DNA of 47,929 nucleotides from the NCBI GenBank assembly GCA_947625965.1, contig CANQQO010000006.1, positions 1-47,929 on the forward strand, written 5' to 3'. Both the position numbers and the translations under genes were made by a program. Shown piece by piece: positions 19,304-28,513 of the stretch. Each line of letters starts with the position of its first letter. Position 1 is the stretch's first letter. Under the pieces are notes generated by a model. That model was not told the origin of the DNA. It did not search any database and saw nothing but the letters and a program-made list of their open reading frames with translations. The stretch comes from an uncultured Oscillospiraceae bacterium (lineage in GTDB: Bacteria > Bacillota > Clostridia > Oscillospirales > Oscillospiraceae).

Positions 19304-20896
19304 TTACTCCGCTTGGAGCATCCCATTTTGTGTCTTCTGAAAATAGAACAGCAAGATCTGCTGGTTTCTGACGCCGTTGTTTTGGAGTACCGGGCACCCA
19401 TCCAGCATGGTGTAGCCGCCGTCCCCGTAGAGGAGCAGTCCGCAGCTCCCCGCCAGGGTGTACTTGGAGGCGCGGGCCAAAGGCGTTCCGTTGACCCGGA
19501 CGTTGGACACCCGGCGCGGTCCCTGGACCTCCACAAAATCCCCGTTGCCGTCCAGCAGAACGCCGGAGGGAATAGTCTCGTCCACGTCGTAGGTCAGTCC
19601 CGCCCCGTTCAGGCAGGGAGTTTCCCCGCCCATGGCCGCCATTTCCAGCAGATCCAAAAGCTGTTGGCCGGTGATCTCCACTACGCAGGCACAATCCTCC
19701 GCCGGCAGGAGACTCAGCAAGTCCCGGTGGGTCACGGTCCCCTTTCGGATCTCGCCGGTCAGGTCGCTGCCCAGAACCAGAGCGATGTTCGTCCCCAGGA
19801 CGGACCGGTACGCCTCGGCGCAGAATCGTCCCAGGTCCGAGGGCTCGTCCGTATCCAGCGGCAGGTCCCGCCCGGAGCGGCCGGCGGAGCGGTTCTTCCA
19901 CTTTTCCAGATCGTCCTGGATCCTCCCGACCTGGCTCTCCACCTCCGGGTCCGGCGTGAGGGCATCCGGGGCGGATTCCCGCTCCACGGTTTTCCGCGAA
20001 AGATCCACCCGCAGAGCGGCCGTTTCGCCGGGAGCCGGAGCGCAGAGGTACACGGTGTTGCCGTCCTTGTCCTTGACCCGCTCCACGCCGGGGGCGGAGA
20101 CGGAATTGCCATCCAAGTAGACAAGCATTCCCGTGGTGTTGGCGATGATCTCGGCGGAGGTCCAGGGCATACTGTCTAAGTCCAGGCCCGTGTGGCCGAT
20201 GCAGATGACGTAGTCCGCCCCCTCGGTTTTGGCCTGGTCGATGGCGGACTGGACCCGGTCGTAGAGGGCCTGGCCGTCGTCTTCTGCGCAGAAGGAATAA
20301 CGGGGCGAGCCCTTTCCGTCGGTAAAATCGGCAAAGATCGCCTTATCCTGGGTCTGGGGGGCGCAGACGCCTATAAAAGCCACCTGATACTCCCCAAAGC
20401 TGCGGATCGCGTAGGGGGAGAACACGGGCTCCCCGGTGGTCAGGTCGATCCAATTGCAGGCGAGGAAGGAAAATTTCGCCTGCCGTGACGCCCGGAGCAA
20501 CGCCTCCACCCCGCCGTCGAAATCATGCTCTCCCGGCACGGCAAAGTCAAAGCCCGCCGCGTTCATCAGCGCGGCCGCGTAGTCTCCCTCCTCCGGCAGG
20601 CCAAGCTGGTCCTCGGAGAGGGTGTCGCCGCCCCCCAGGAGCAGCGTATTCTCCCCCTGGGCCTTCCAGGCGGCCAGAGCGGCCCAGTCGGTCTCCGACG
20701 CCTCCGCCGGCAGACCGGTGCATTGACTTCCGCCGGTAAACAACAGGAGCAGCTCCCCCGCCTCCTGGCCGGCGGCCTGGGTCTGGGCCGGGAGGGTCTC
20801 CCTGTTCGACGGCTCCGTGGGGTCCGCCGGGTCCTTGGCGCAGCCGGTGAGCAGCAGAGCCAGAATGAGAATGATCGAAAACCAGCGCTTTGCCAT
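19304..20896 (-). CDS. Lipoprotein bifunctional metallophosphatase/5'-nucleotidase
   Basis: Lipobox ILALLLTGC; PGEHDFDGG, YVICIGHTGLD and 5'-nucleotidase C-terminal domain features. Confidence 0.85.
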   Translation of the reverse strand: MAKRWFSIILILALLLTGCAKDPADPTEPSNRETLPAQTQAAGQEAGELLLLFTGGSQCTGLPAEASETDWAALAAWKAQGENTLLLGGGDTLSEDQLGLPEEGDYAAALMNAAGFDFAVPGEHDFDGGVEALLRASRQAKFSFLACNWIDLTTGEPVFSPYAIRSFGEYQVAFIGVCAPQTQDKAIFADFTDGKGSPRYSFCAEDDGQALYDRVQSAIDQAKTEGADYVICIGHTGLDLDSMPWTSAEIIANTTGMLVYLDGNSVSAPGVERVKDKDGNTVYLCAPAPGETAALRVDLSRKTVERESAPDALTPDPEVESQVGRIQDDLEKWKNRSAGRSGRDLPLDTDEPSDLGRFCAEAYRSVLGTNIALVLGSDLTGEIRKGTVTHRDLLSLLPAEDCACVVEITGQQLLDLLEMAAMGGETPCLNGAGLTYDVDETIPSGVLLDGNGDFVEVQGPRRVSNVRVNGTPLARASKYTLAGSCGLLLYGDGGYTMLDGCPVLQNNGVRNQQILLFYFQKTQNGMLQAE

Positions 20897-20968
20897 AGTG
20901 TGCCTCCCGTTTCTTTCATAGTAGGAAGTATAGCACACATTTGTGAATAAATCTACCCAAAAAAATAA

Positions 20969-20993
20969 GCCCGGACGGAGTTTCCGTCCGGGC
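20969..20993 (-). terminator. Rho-independent terminator of the anti-sigma-like gene
   Basis: GCCCGGACGGA-GTT-TCCGTCCGGGC; followed by TTATTTTTTT on the minus strand. Confidence 0.87.
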
Positions 20994-21001
20994 GTTGTCG
21001 A

Positions 21002-21739
21002 TCAGACGCGCTCGTCGTAAAGGAACAGAAAGTAGCCGTAGTCTGCCAGGGCCGGGAAATTCACCAGTTGATCGTAGGTGGCGTGGAGCGTGAAAGCATA
21101 GTGATTTTGCTCCCCGTCAAAGTAAGTTTCATAGGCCACGATATAGCCCAGGCCGAACAGGCGCTCCCTCTCGCCCTGGACCCAGGACCCGTCCTGGGGC
21201 TGCTGCTCGCCGTTTTGAAATACGTCCACATAGACCCGGTAGCACCGATCCGCGCCGTATTCCTCCAGGGCTCCCCGGAGGGGCATGGAGAAACCGACCT
21301 GACCGTTCTCCGGGGCGGCGTAGCAGGCGGACTCGCCCCCGCCGTAGCCCGAGATCAGCTCCATCGGATCGTCGATTGGAAAGCTGGGGTCCCCCACGCC
21401 CACAAAGGGCCCGGCAGCCGCACCCTGCCCCTGGGCAGCGGGCGGCGACGGCTCTGTCGTCTCATTTTGAGACTGGGTCTGGGAAGGAAAACGGACCTGC
21501 GGTCCGGACGCGGCTCCGGGGCCGATCGTGTCCGTCTGGCTCGGCTTTGGCACATAGCCTGGGGCAAACTGGGACGCGCTCTGGCCGGGCAGCATCCAGA
21601 GCTTCAGTACAAGCAGCAGGGCCAGACAGGCCGCCGCAGCTCCGATGGATGTCAGCAGCCGCGCCCCCCAGCGGCGGCGACGGCGGATCTGATCGCTGCG
21701 GGCGAGGACCCGCTCGGCGACTTCTTTAGGATCCCTCAT
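21002..21739 (-). CDS. Single-TM protein, probable anti-sigma factor partner of the upstream ECF sigma
   Basis: N-terminal cytosolic basic region, one TM (SIGAAAACLALLLVLKLWML), Pro/Gln linker, extracytoplasmic domain; overlaps sigma gene end. Confidence 0.6.
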   Translation of the reverse strand: MRDPKEVAERVLARSDQIRRRRRWGARLLTSIGAAAACLALLLVLKLWMLPGQSASQFAPGYVPKPSQTDTIGPGAASGPQVRFPSQTQSQNETTEPSPPAAQGQGAAAGPFVGVGDPSFPIDDPMELISGYGGGESACYAAPENGQVGFSMPLRGALEEYGADRCYRVYVDVFQNGEQQPQDGSWVQGERERLFGLGYIVAYETYFDGEQNHYAFTLHATYDQLVNFPALADYGYFLFLYDERV

Positions 21740-22268
21740 GAAAATAACCCTCCTTTTCAAGCTGCGTTTTCAGACTCAGGCGGCCCCGGTGGAGGAGATT
21801 TTCCACCTGGCGCTTGGTCTTCTTCATGACGGCGGCCACCTGTTCGTTGCTCATGTCCTCAAAATAGGACAGGTGCAGGGCCTGGCGGTACTCGGGGTTC
21901 AGCTTGGAAAGGGCCCGGTGGACTTCGATGCGCTCCTCCTGGCGCAGATACGCCGCTTCCAGGCTTTCCAGTTCCCCCTGGTCCTCCTCCAGGGACGCGT
22001 CCCGGCGGTGGCGGCGGAGATAGTCGATGGCCAGGTGCCGGCCGATGGTGTAGAGCCAGGTCTTGAAGGTGTGCTTTTCCGAGAACCGGGGGCGGTCCGC
22101 CGCCAGTTTTACAAAAGTATCCTCCATCAGGTCCTCTGCGGCGGAGAGATCGCCGGTGATCCCCGCGAGATAGAGGGTCAGTCCCTGCTGGTAGTCCCGA
22201 ATGATCTCCACCAGGGCCTCTCTGTCCCCACCCAGAAAACGGCGGTAGCTACTTGCACCGTTGTCCAT
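21726..22268 (-). CDS. RNA polymerase sigma factor, ECF sigma-70 family
   Basis: Region 2 (AEDLMEDTFVKLAADRP..FKTWLYTIGRHLAIDYLRR) and region 4 (LHLSYFEDMSNEQVAAVMKKTKRQVENLLHRGR). Confidence 0.92.
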   Translation of the reverse strand: MDNGASSYRRFLGGDREALVEIIRDYQQGLTLYLAGITGDLSAAEDLMEDTFVKLAADRPRFSEKHTFKTWLYTIGRHLAIDYLRRHRRDASLEEDQGELESLEAAYLRQEERIEVHRALSKLNPEYRQALHLSYFEDMSNEQVAAVMKKTKRQVENLLHRGRLSLKTQLEKEGYFHEGS

Positions 22269-22344
22269 TCTCTCCCCTCCTTTCAAAAGGCCTTGAGGAT
22301 GCCTTTCACCTATTAAACGCAGAAGGGCGGGATTTCTCTCACCC

Positions 22345-22383
22345 ACTGGAAAAAAATTTTTGCCGGGGGACCCGGCAAAAATT
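22345..22383 (-). terminator. Rho-independent terminator between recR and the ECF sigma gene
   Basis: 13-bp perfect stem AATTTTTGCCGGG / CCCGGCAAAAATT with T-run on the minus strand. Confidence 0.82.
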
Positions 22384-22498
22384 CGCTCTTCCTTTTCAAA
22401 CACGGTATGCGCCTGGACATCTCACAGGCGGCGGTGATGGGCGGGCAAAAACGCCGCGCCCCTTCCGGCCGGTCCCGTACCTGGCCGGGGCCGCTGAG

Positions 22499-23098
22499 TC
22501 ATATCTCCTGCCGGCCCTCCAGGGCCCGGGAGAGGGTCACCTCGTCGGCGTATTCCAACTGGCTGCCGGCGGGAACGCCGTAGGCCAGGCGGGTCACCTT
22601 GACCTCCAGGGGGCGCAGAAGGCGGGAGATGTACATGGCCGTCGCCTCTCCCTCCGTGTCCGGGTTGGTGGCCATGATGACCTCCCGGACATTCCCGGCG
22701 GCCACACGGGTCAGAAGCTCCTTGATGCGGATGTCGTCCTGGGTCACGTGGTTCAGCGGCGAGATCACCCCGTGGAGGACGTGGTAGACCCCGTCAAATT
22801 CTCTGGCCCGCTCCATGGCGATCACGTCCCTGGGCTCGGCGACCACGCAGATGAGACTGTGGTCCCGGGTGTCGTCGTCGCAGATGGGACAGATGTCCCG
22901 ATCCGTCAGATTTTGGCAAACGGGGCAGGTGTGGACCTCCTGTTTGGCGGCCAGAATGGCGTCCGCCAGGGCCTGGGCGTCTTCCAGGGGGAGGCTCAGC
23001 ACATGGAACGCCAGACGCTGGGCCGTCTTGCCGCCGATGCCGGGCAGCCGCGCAAACTGGTCCGCCAGGTCTTGGAGCGCCGCGGGAAAATACTGCAT
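22499..23098 (-). CDS. recR: Recombination mediator protein RecR
   Basis: LPGIGGKTAQRLAFHVL, CPVCQNLTDRDICPIC zinc finger, Toprim ATNPDTEGEATAMYISRLL. Confidence 0.96.
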   Translation of the reverse strand: MQYFPAALQDLADQFARLPGIGGKTAQRLAFHVLSLPLEDAQALADAILAAKQEVHTCPVCQNLTDRDICPICDDDTRDHSLICVVAEPRDVIAMERAREFDGVYHVLHGVISPLNHVTQDDIRIKELLTRVAAGNVREVIMATNPDTEGEATAMYISRLLRPLEVKVTRLAYGVPAGSQLEYADEVTLSRALEGRQEI

Positions 23099-23107
23099 GG
23101 CGCCTCC

Positions 23108-23452
23108 TTAGAACAGCCCGCCCAGGTTCAGCCCGCCGGTGAGACGGGACATGGAGTTGGCGGAGTCCGTCTCCGCCGCCCGCAGGGCCTCGTTTACAGC
23201 GGCGATGACCATGTCCTGGAGCATTTCCACGTCGTCGGGGTCCACCGCCTCGGGCTTGATCTCCAGGTTCAAAAGCTGATGCTTGCCGTTGACCGTGGCG
23301 GTGACCATCCCGCCGCCGGCGGCGGAGGAATAGGTCTTGGTCTCCATTTCTTCCTGAATACGCAGCATCTCCTGCTGCATTTTTTGGGCCTGCTTCATCA
23401 TCGCGGCCTGATTCATTCCGCCGGGCATCCCCCGGAATCCACCTTTTGCCAT
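23108..23452 (-). CDS. ybaB: YbaB/EbfC family nucleoid-associated protein
   Basis: MMKQAQKMQQEMLRIQEEMETK..., between dnaX and recR. Confidence 0.94.
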   Translation of the reverse strand: MAKGGFRGMPGGMNQAAMMKQAQKMQQEMLRIQEEMETKTYSSAAGGGMVTATVNGKHQLLNLEIKPEAVDPDDVEMLQDMVIAAVNEALRAAETDSANSMSRLTGGLNLGGLF

Positions 23453-23463
23453 GGTAACAACTC

Positions 23464-25074
23464 CTAGTCTTTAATATTTATGATCTCTGAATGGTCCCGG
23501 CCGAAGCGGAGGAGCCGCTCCATGGGACCGTTGTTCGCGGGTCTGCTCGACAGGTCCACCGCCGCAGCGCCCACCTGCCGGTTCAGAATGGCGCCGGCCT
23601 TCTGGGCGACCAGGCTCAGGATCTCCGGCTTGTTGACCATCTGATAGGTAAACGAATTGGTACATTGCAATACCACCTGACCGTCCCGGTAGACGCCCTT
23701 CACGGGGGCGTTGTCCGTGGCGGAAAAGAAGCCGGAGGCCGGCGGGGACAGGCTTTTCCGCACTGCGGCGGCCACCTCGGTCCAGAAGCCCAGAGGGACC
23801 TCCTCCGCAGGAGGCTCCGGCGGGACCTCGGTCTCCGGCTCCGGCACCGCTTCGGGTCCTTCGGACCGGGCCGGGGCGGGGCCGCTCACCGGGGTGCCGG
23901 GCTGCGGCTGGGGGGCGGGGAAATCGCCCCTTTGGAGGCGTTCCTCCAGACGGGTCAAACGGGAATTCATGGCCTGGGCGTCCAGGGACAGCTCCGGCTG
24001 GCACAGCTTCAGAATACACAGCTCCGCGTCCATCCGGCGGCTGGCGCTGCGGACAAAGCCGGCGGCGCACGTTTGAAGCTCCTCCATTATCCGGGCCAGC
24101 TCCCCCGTGGAGAAGCGGCCCGCAAGGGTCTGGGCGTCCCGGTCGTCGGCCACGCCGGAGAGCATGGGAAGCCCCGCGTCCCCGGCGGTCTTCAGGATCA
24201 GCAGGTCCCGGGTCAGGCAGGCCAGCTCGTCCAGGAGAGCCCCCAGGTCCTTCCCCTCGGAATAAAAGCGGTTGAAGAGGGCCAGGGCACCCTTCGTGTC
24301 CCGGTCCGCCACGCGGCTCAGGAGGGCGGCGCTGCCCTGGATGCCGGCAATACCCAGGCAGTCGCACACGGTCTGGGCGTTCAGCTCGCCGGAGGTGGCG
24401 GAGGCGCACTGATCCAGCAGACTCAAAGCGTCCCGCATACCGCCGTCGGCCAGGCGGGCCAGGGTCCGGGCGGCGGAGTCGTCCAGGTCGATACCCTCGT
24501 GATACGCCACGTATTGGAGCCGTGCGGCGATCTCCTCCGCGCTGATGCGCCGGAAGGCAAAGCGCTGGCACCGGGACAAAATGGTGGCGGGGACCTTGTG
24601 CAGCTCCGTGGTGGCCAGGATGAACAGCAGATGCTTGGGCGGCTCCTCCAGGATCTTCAGCAGGGCGTTGAAGGCGGAGATGGAGAGCATATGGACCTCG
24701 TCGATGATATACACCCGCATCTTCACCTGGGAGGGGGTGTAGACCGCGTCGTCCCGCAGGTCCCGGACGTTGTCCACCCCGTTGTTGGAGGCGGCGTCGA
24801 TCTCCAAAACGTCCATGCAGGAGCCGGAGTCGATGGCCTGGCAGGCGGCGCAGCGGTTGCAGGGGTTGCCGTCCTGGGGGTCCAGGCAGTTCACCGCCTT
24901 GGCCAGGATCTTGGCGCTGCTGGTCTTCCCGGTGCCCCGGGAGCCAGTGAACAGATAGGCGTGGCCCAGGCGGCCGGTGGCGATCTGGTTTTTCAGGGTC
25001 TGGGTCACCGCCCGCTGGCCCACCACATCGTCAAAGGTCTGGGGACGGTATTTACGGTAGAGAGCCTGGTACAT
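23464..25074 (-). CDS. dnaX: DNA polymerase III subunit gamma/tau
   Basis: MYQALYRKYRPQTFDDVVGQRAVTQTLKNQI; GSRGTGKTSSAKILAKAVNC; the ORF-track N-terminal extension runs into the SRP RNA and was rejected. Confidence 0.95.
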   Translation of the reverse strand: MYQALYRKYRPQTFDDVVGQRAVTQTLKNQIATGRLGHAYLFTGSRGTGKTSSAKILAKAVNCLDPQDGNPCNRCAACQAIDSGSCMDVLEIDAASNNGVDNVRDLRDDAVYTPSQVKMRVYIIDEVHMLSISAFNALLKILEEPPKHLLFILATTELHKVPATILSRCQRFAFRRISAEEIAARLQYVAYHEGIDLDDSAARTLARLADGGMRDALSLLDQCASATSGELNAQTVCDCLGIAGIQGSAALLSRVADRDTKGALALFNRFYSEGKDLGALLDELACLTRDLLILKTAGDAGLPMLSGVADDRDAQTLAGRFSTGELARIMEELQTCAAGFVRSASRRMDAELCILKLCQPELSLDAQAMNSRLTRLEERLQRGDFPAPQPQPGTPVSGPAPARSEGPEAVPEPETEVPPEPPAEEVPLGFWTEVAAAVRKSLSPPASGFFSATDNAPVKGVYRDGQVVLQCTNSFTYQMVNKPEILSLVAQKAGAILNRQVGAAAVDLSSRPANNGPMERLLRFGRDHSEIINIKD

Positions 25075-25097
25075 GATGTCCCCCTTTCCAGAATAGG

Positions 25098-25396
25098 GAC
25101 CGGTTCCTAACAAGATCGCACACCCACATTTGAGCCAGCCGAACACCCGGTTTGCGGGCAGCCAGCTCAGGAACGGTGACCCCACGGCACACGAGATGAT
25201 CCGCTTAATGCTGCTTGGTTCCCCACCTGACATGGTTCACGGGATCTCGTTGCGCGGGACCGGTCCATCAACGCCGCTTACCCGCGCCTGACGGCACTCG
25301 GACAAGCCCTGGTGTGGGGATTCATCCCTGCTAGAGCGGATTGCAGGCGACAGGGCACCGCTATCTCCCCGACTAGTGCGACCTTGCTACGAACCG
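25098..25396 (-). ncRNA. ffs: Signal recognition particle RNA (large, Bacillus/Clostridium type); ends approximate
   Basis: Minus strand contains GTCAGGTGGGGAACCAAGCAGCATTAAG (GGAA-tetraloop helix 8 domain) and complementary ends GGTTCGTAGCAAGG.../...CTTGTTAGGAACC; upstream of dnaX as in Clostridia. Confidence 0.88.
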
Positions 25397-25423
25397 GTCC
25401 TTCGCGCAAGGAAATATGAAAAT

Positions 25424-25645
25424 TCAGCCCAGCTTGGACTCAATAAAGTCCGCCAGCTCCTGGAAGGTAGTGATCTTCTGATCCTCCATATCCAGTTCCA
25501 CGCCCAGCTCGCTCTCCAGGTCCATGATCATTTCCACCACGTCCAGGGAATCAATGCCAAGGCTTTCAAAGGTGCTGTCCGGCTGGATCTGTTCGGGCTC
25601 CAGCTCCAACTGCCGCGAGGCATAGTCAACTAGCTTTTCATACAT
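25424..25645 (-). CDS. acpP: Acyl carrier protein
   Basis: LGIDSLDVVEMIMDLE phosphopantetheine site. Confidence 0.94.
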   Translation of the reverse strand: MYEKLVDYASRQLELEPEQIQPDSTFESLGIDSLDVVEMIMDLESELGVELDMEDQKITTFQELADFIESKLG

Positions 25646-25682
25646 AGCGCGTTCCTCCTAGTTCAAATACCTGGAACGTATT

Positions 25683-26954
25683 TTAATACAAATCCTGGCG
25701 TTTGTCAATCTCTGTTTTTTCGCCTGCGGCACGACCGGCGGCAAAGCCCGTGGCCCAGGCGATCTGAAGGTTAAAACCGCCGGTGTAGGCGTCGCAATCG
25801 ATGATCTCTCCGGCAAAATAAAGGCCGGGGACCTTTTTGGAGGCCATGGTCCTGGGGTCGATCTCCGAAACGGCCACACCGCCGGAGGTGACGATGGCCT
25901 CGGCCACGGGCCGCCTGCCTGTGATGACCACCGGGAAGGCTTTCAGAAGGGCGCAGAGGGCCTGGCGGTCCCGCCGGGTCAGGGCGTTGGCGCTGAGCTC
26001 CCCGTCCAGGCTCAGACGGCGGAGAAACACGGGGATCATGGACCGGGGCAACAGGGCGGACAATATGTGGGCCAGGCTCCGGTTGGGGAATGCGCCCAGC
26101 TCCCGCAGGAGGCGGGCGTCCAGCTTTTCCGGGGTCAGGGCTGGCTTCAAATCAATGAAAAGGGTGCATTTCCCCGTCAAATGGGCGCTGGCGCTGAGGA
26201 CCGTGGGCCCCGAAACGCCGAAATGGGTAAACAGAAGTTCCCCGAAGTCCTCATAGAGGACCTTCCCCCGGCTGTCCTTCAGCTTGACGGCCACGTTTTT
26301 CAAGGAAAGTCCCTGCATTTCCGGGCAGTCCGGGCCCTCGGTCTCCAGGGGGACCAGACTCCCCTGCCCCGGGACCACGGTATGCCCCAGGGCGGCGGCA
26401 AGGGCGTAGCCGTCGCCGGTGGAGCCGGTGGCGGGATAGGAGAGGCCGCCGGTGGCCAGGATCACCCAGCCGGCGGAATAGACTTCCCGCTCCGTTCGAA
26501 CGCCGCAGACGGCGCCGTTTCCGGTGAGGATCTCCTCCACCCTGCCCTGCTCCACGCGGACGCCCCCACGTCTCAGCGCGGTTTCCAGGGCGGCGAGGAC
26601 GCTGGCGGAACGGTCGGAGACGGGAAAGACCCGGCCTCCCCGCTCGGTCTTCACCGGACAGCCGTTGGCCTCGAAAAAGGCCATCACCCGCTCCGGCGGG
26701 CAGGCAGCCAGGGCGCTGTGGAGAAAGCGGGGGTTCCGGGGGACGTTTTCCAGCACCTCCCGGGCAGAGCAGTTGTTGGTCAGATTGCACCGGCCCTTGC
26801 CGGTGATCAGCAGCTTCCGGCCCAGGCGGCCGTTCCGTTCCAGGAGAAGGACCCGCTGGCCCCGTTCCCCAGCGGCGATGGCGGCGAACATCCCCGCCGG
26901 GCCGCCGCCCACCACGATCCCGTCAAACGCCGTCGGGACGCTTTTCGTAGACAT
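25683..26954 (-). CDS. NAD(P)/FAD-dependent oxidoreductase (HI0933/YhiN family)
   Basis: GIVVGGGPAGMFAAIAAGERG, LLITGKGRCNLTN, ASKKVPGLYFAGEIIDCDAYTGGFNLQIAWATG. Confidence 0.92.
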   Translation of the reverse strand: MSTKSVPTAFDGIVVGGGPAGMFAAIAAGERGQRVLLLERNGRLGRKLLITGKGRCNLTNNCSAREVLENVPRNPRFLHSALAACPPERVMAFFEANGCPVKTERGGRVFPVSDRSASVLAALETALRRGGVRVEQGRVEEILTGNGAVCGVRTEREVYSAGWVILATGGLSYPATGSTGDGYALAAALGHTVVPGQGSLVPLETEGPDCPEMQGLSLKNVAVKLKDSRGKVLYEDFGELLFTHFGVSGPTVLSASAHLTGKCTLFIDLKPALTPEKLDARLLRELGAFPNRSLAHILSALLPRSMIPVFLRRLSLDGELSANALTRRDRQALCALLKAFPVVITGRRPVAEAIVTSGGVAVSEIDPRTMASKKVPGLYFAGEIIDCDAYTGGFNLQIAWATGFAAGRAAGEKTEIDKRQDLY

Positions 26955-27783
26955 GGTACTCCTCCCAAATGTGCTCCAGCCGGTCGAAGGTCTTGGCGAG
27001 CTCCCCCTCCCGCTTGGCGGCCAGGGCCACGATCAGGGCGTTGATCACGCTCAGAGGGGCCACCAGGGTATCCACCAGGGAGAGCATATCGCTCTTTGCA
27101 AGAAGCACATAGTCACAGTTTTGGCCCAGGGGGGACAGGCTGCTGTCCGTCAGGCCGATGACCGTGGCGCCGGTGGAGCGGCAGTAAGCGGCGCCCTTGG
27201 CGGTGGAGGAGGAGTAACGGGGAAAGCTCAGGGCGATGACCGCGTCCTGATCCGTCACGCCGGCGATCCGCTCGAACATCTCGCTGGAGCCGGTGGTGAT
27301 GATGTGGACGTTTTGGAACATATAATTGAGGTAGTAGCCCAAGAAATTGGCCAGGGCCCCGGCGGAGCGGACCCCCAGGATGTAAATGCGCTTGGCCTTC
27401 AAAATGGCTTCCACCGCCGCGCCGAAATCCCGCCGGGACAGGGTCTCCTCGGTCTGGCGGAGCTTGTCCATGTCCGACTGAAGGACCAGGGACACCACGT
27501 CCTGGGTACCGATGCGGTGGCTGGCCACTTCCAGGCGCTGCACCGAGGTCAGCCGGTTCAGAACCATCTCCTGCATAGCCTTCTGCATGGTGGGATAGCC
27601 GTCGTAGCCCAGCTCTACGGCGAAGCGGACCACCGTGGACTCCGAGACCCCCACGGTCTTGCCCAGGCGGCTGGCGGTCATGAAGGCGGCCTTGTCATAG
27701 GACTCCGTGATAAATTTGGCAATGGCCCGCTGGCCTTTGGAAAACCCCGGCGACCTGGTCTCCAGGGCGGTGAGTATGTCCAT
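26923..27783 (-). CDS. MurR/RpiR family transcriptional regulator
   Basis: N-terminal HTH_6 (FSKGQRAIAKFITESYDKAAFMTASRLGKTVGVSESTVVRFAVELGYDGYP) and SIS domain. Confidence 0.92.
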   Translation of the reverse strand: MDILTALETRSPGFSKGQRAIAKFITESYDKAAFMTASRLGKTVGVSESTVVRFAVELGYDGYPTMQKAMQEMVLNRLTSVQRLEVASHRIGTQDVVSLVLQSDMDKLRQTEETLSRRDFGAAVEAILKAKRIYILGVRSAGALANFLGYYLNYMFQNVHIITTGSSEMFERIAGVTDQDAVIALSFPRYSSSTAKGAAYCRSTGATVIGLTDSSLSPLGQNCDYVLLAKSDMLSLVDTLVAPLSVINALIVALAAKREGELAKTFDRLEHIWEEYHVYEKRPDGV

Positions 27784-27802
27784 TCCGGAAGCACCTCCGT
27801 TT

Positions 27803-28513
27803 TCATTCTTCTTGGAGAAGACGCCCGACTTCCTCCTCCGTCAGGTAGCGCCACTGTCCCGGGGGCAGGTCCCCCAGCGGGAGGCTCCCCTCCCGCTCCC
27901 GACGGAGGCGGGTCACCGTAAGCCCCGCCAGGCCGCACATCCGGCGGACCTGACGGTTCCGGCCCTCGCCGATGGTCACCAGCAGCTCCGCCCGGTCCTG
28001 GCGGGCGGAGACAAGCCGGACCTTGGGCGGACGGATCGCATAGCCGTCCAGGACCACGCTTTGGGACAGTGGGAGCAGCTTTTCCGGGGAGTATCCCCGG
28101 ACCCAGACCCGGTATTCCTTCTCCACCCCGTTGCGGGGATGGGCAAGGGCCTGGGCAAAGGCGCCGTCGTTGGTAAACAGAAGGAGCCCCTCCGAATCCA
28201 TGTCCAAGCGGCCCACGGGATAGACCCGAACGCCGCAGCCGGACACCAGCGAGGCCGCGTTTCTGCGGCCCAGCTCGTCGGAGAGGGTAGTGACATAGCC
28301 TCTTGGCTTATGAAGCAGGATGTACACCCGCCGCCCCAGGGGCGGCAGGGATCTGCCGTCGATCTCGATCCGATCCGTCTCGGGGTCGGCCCTGTCCCCC
28401 AGGGACGCGGGCCGGCCGTTGACCGTCACCTTCCCGGCGGCGATCAGGGACTCCGCCTCCCGGCGGGAGGCCACCCCCCGCTGGGACAGGAGCTTTTGCA
28501 GCCGCTCAGTCAT
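27803..28513 (-). CDS. rluB: Pseudouridine synthase RluB-like
   Basis: S4 domain MTERLQKLLSQRGVASRREAESLI, PVGRLDMDSEGLLLFTNDGAFAQ, EGRNRQVRRM. Confidence 0.92.
   Translation of the reverse strand: MTERLQKLLSQRGVASRREAESLIAAGKVTVNGRPASLGDRADPETDRIEIDGRSLPPLGRRVYILLHKPRGYVTTLSDELGRRNAASLVSGCGVRVYPVGRLDMDSEGLLLFTNDGAFAQALAHPRNGVEKEYRVWVRGYSPEKLLPLSQSVVLDGYAIRPPKVRLVSARQDRAELLVTIGEGRNRQVRRMCGLAGLTVTRLRREREGSLPLGDLPPGQWRYLTEEEVGRLLQEE

Noticed and set aside
25075-25233. N-terminal extension of the dnaX ORF
   Set aside because: It lies in the SRP RNA gene; DnaX begins at MYQALYRKYRPQTFDD (25074).
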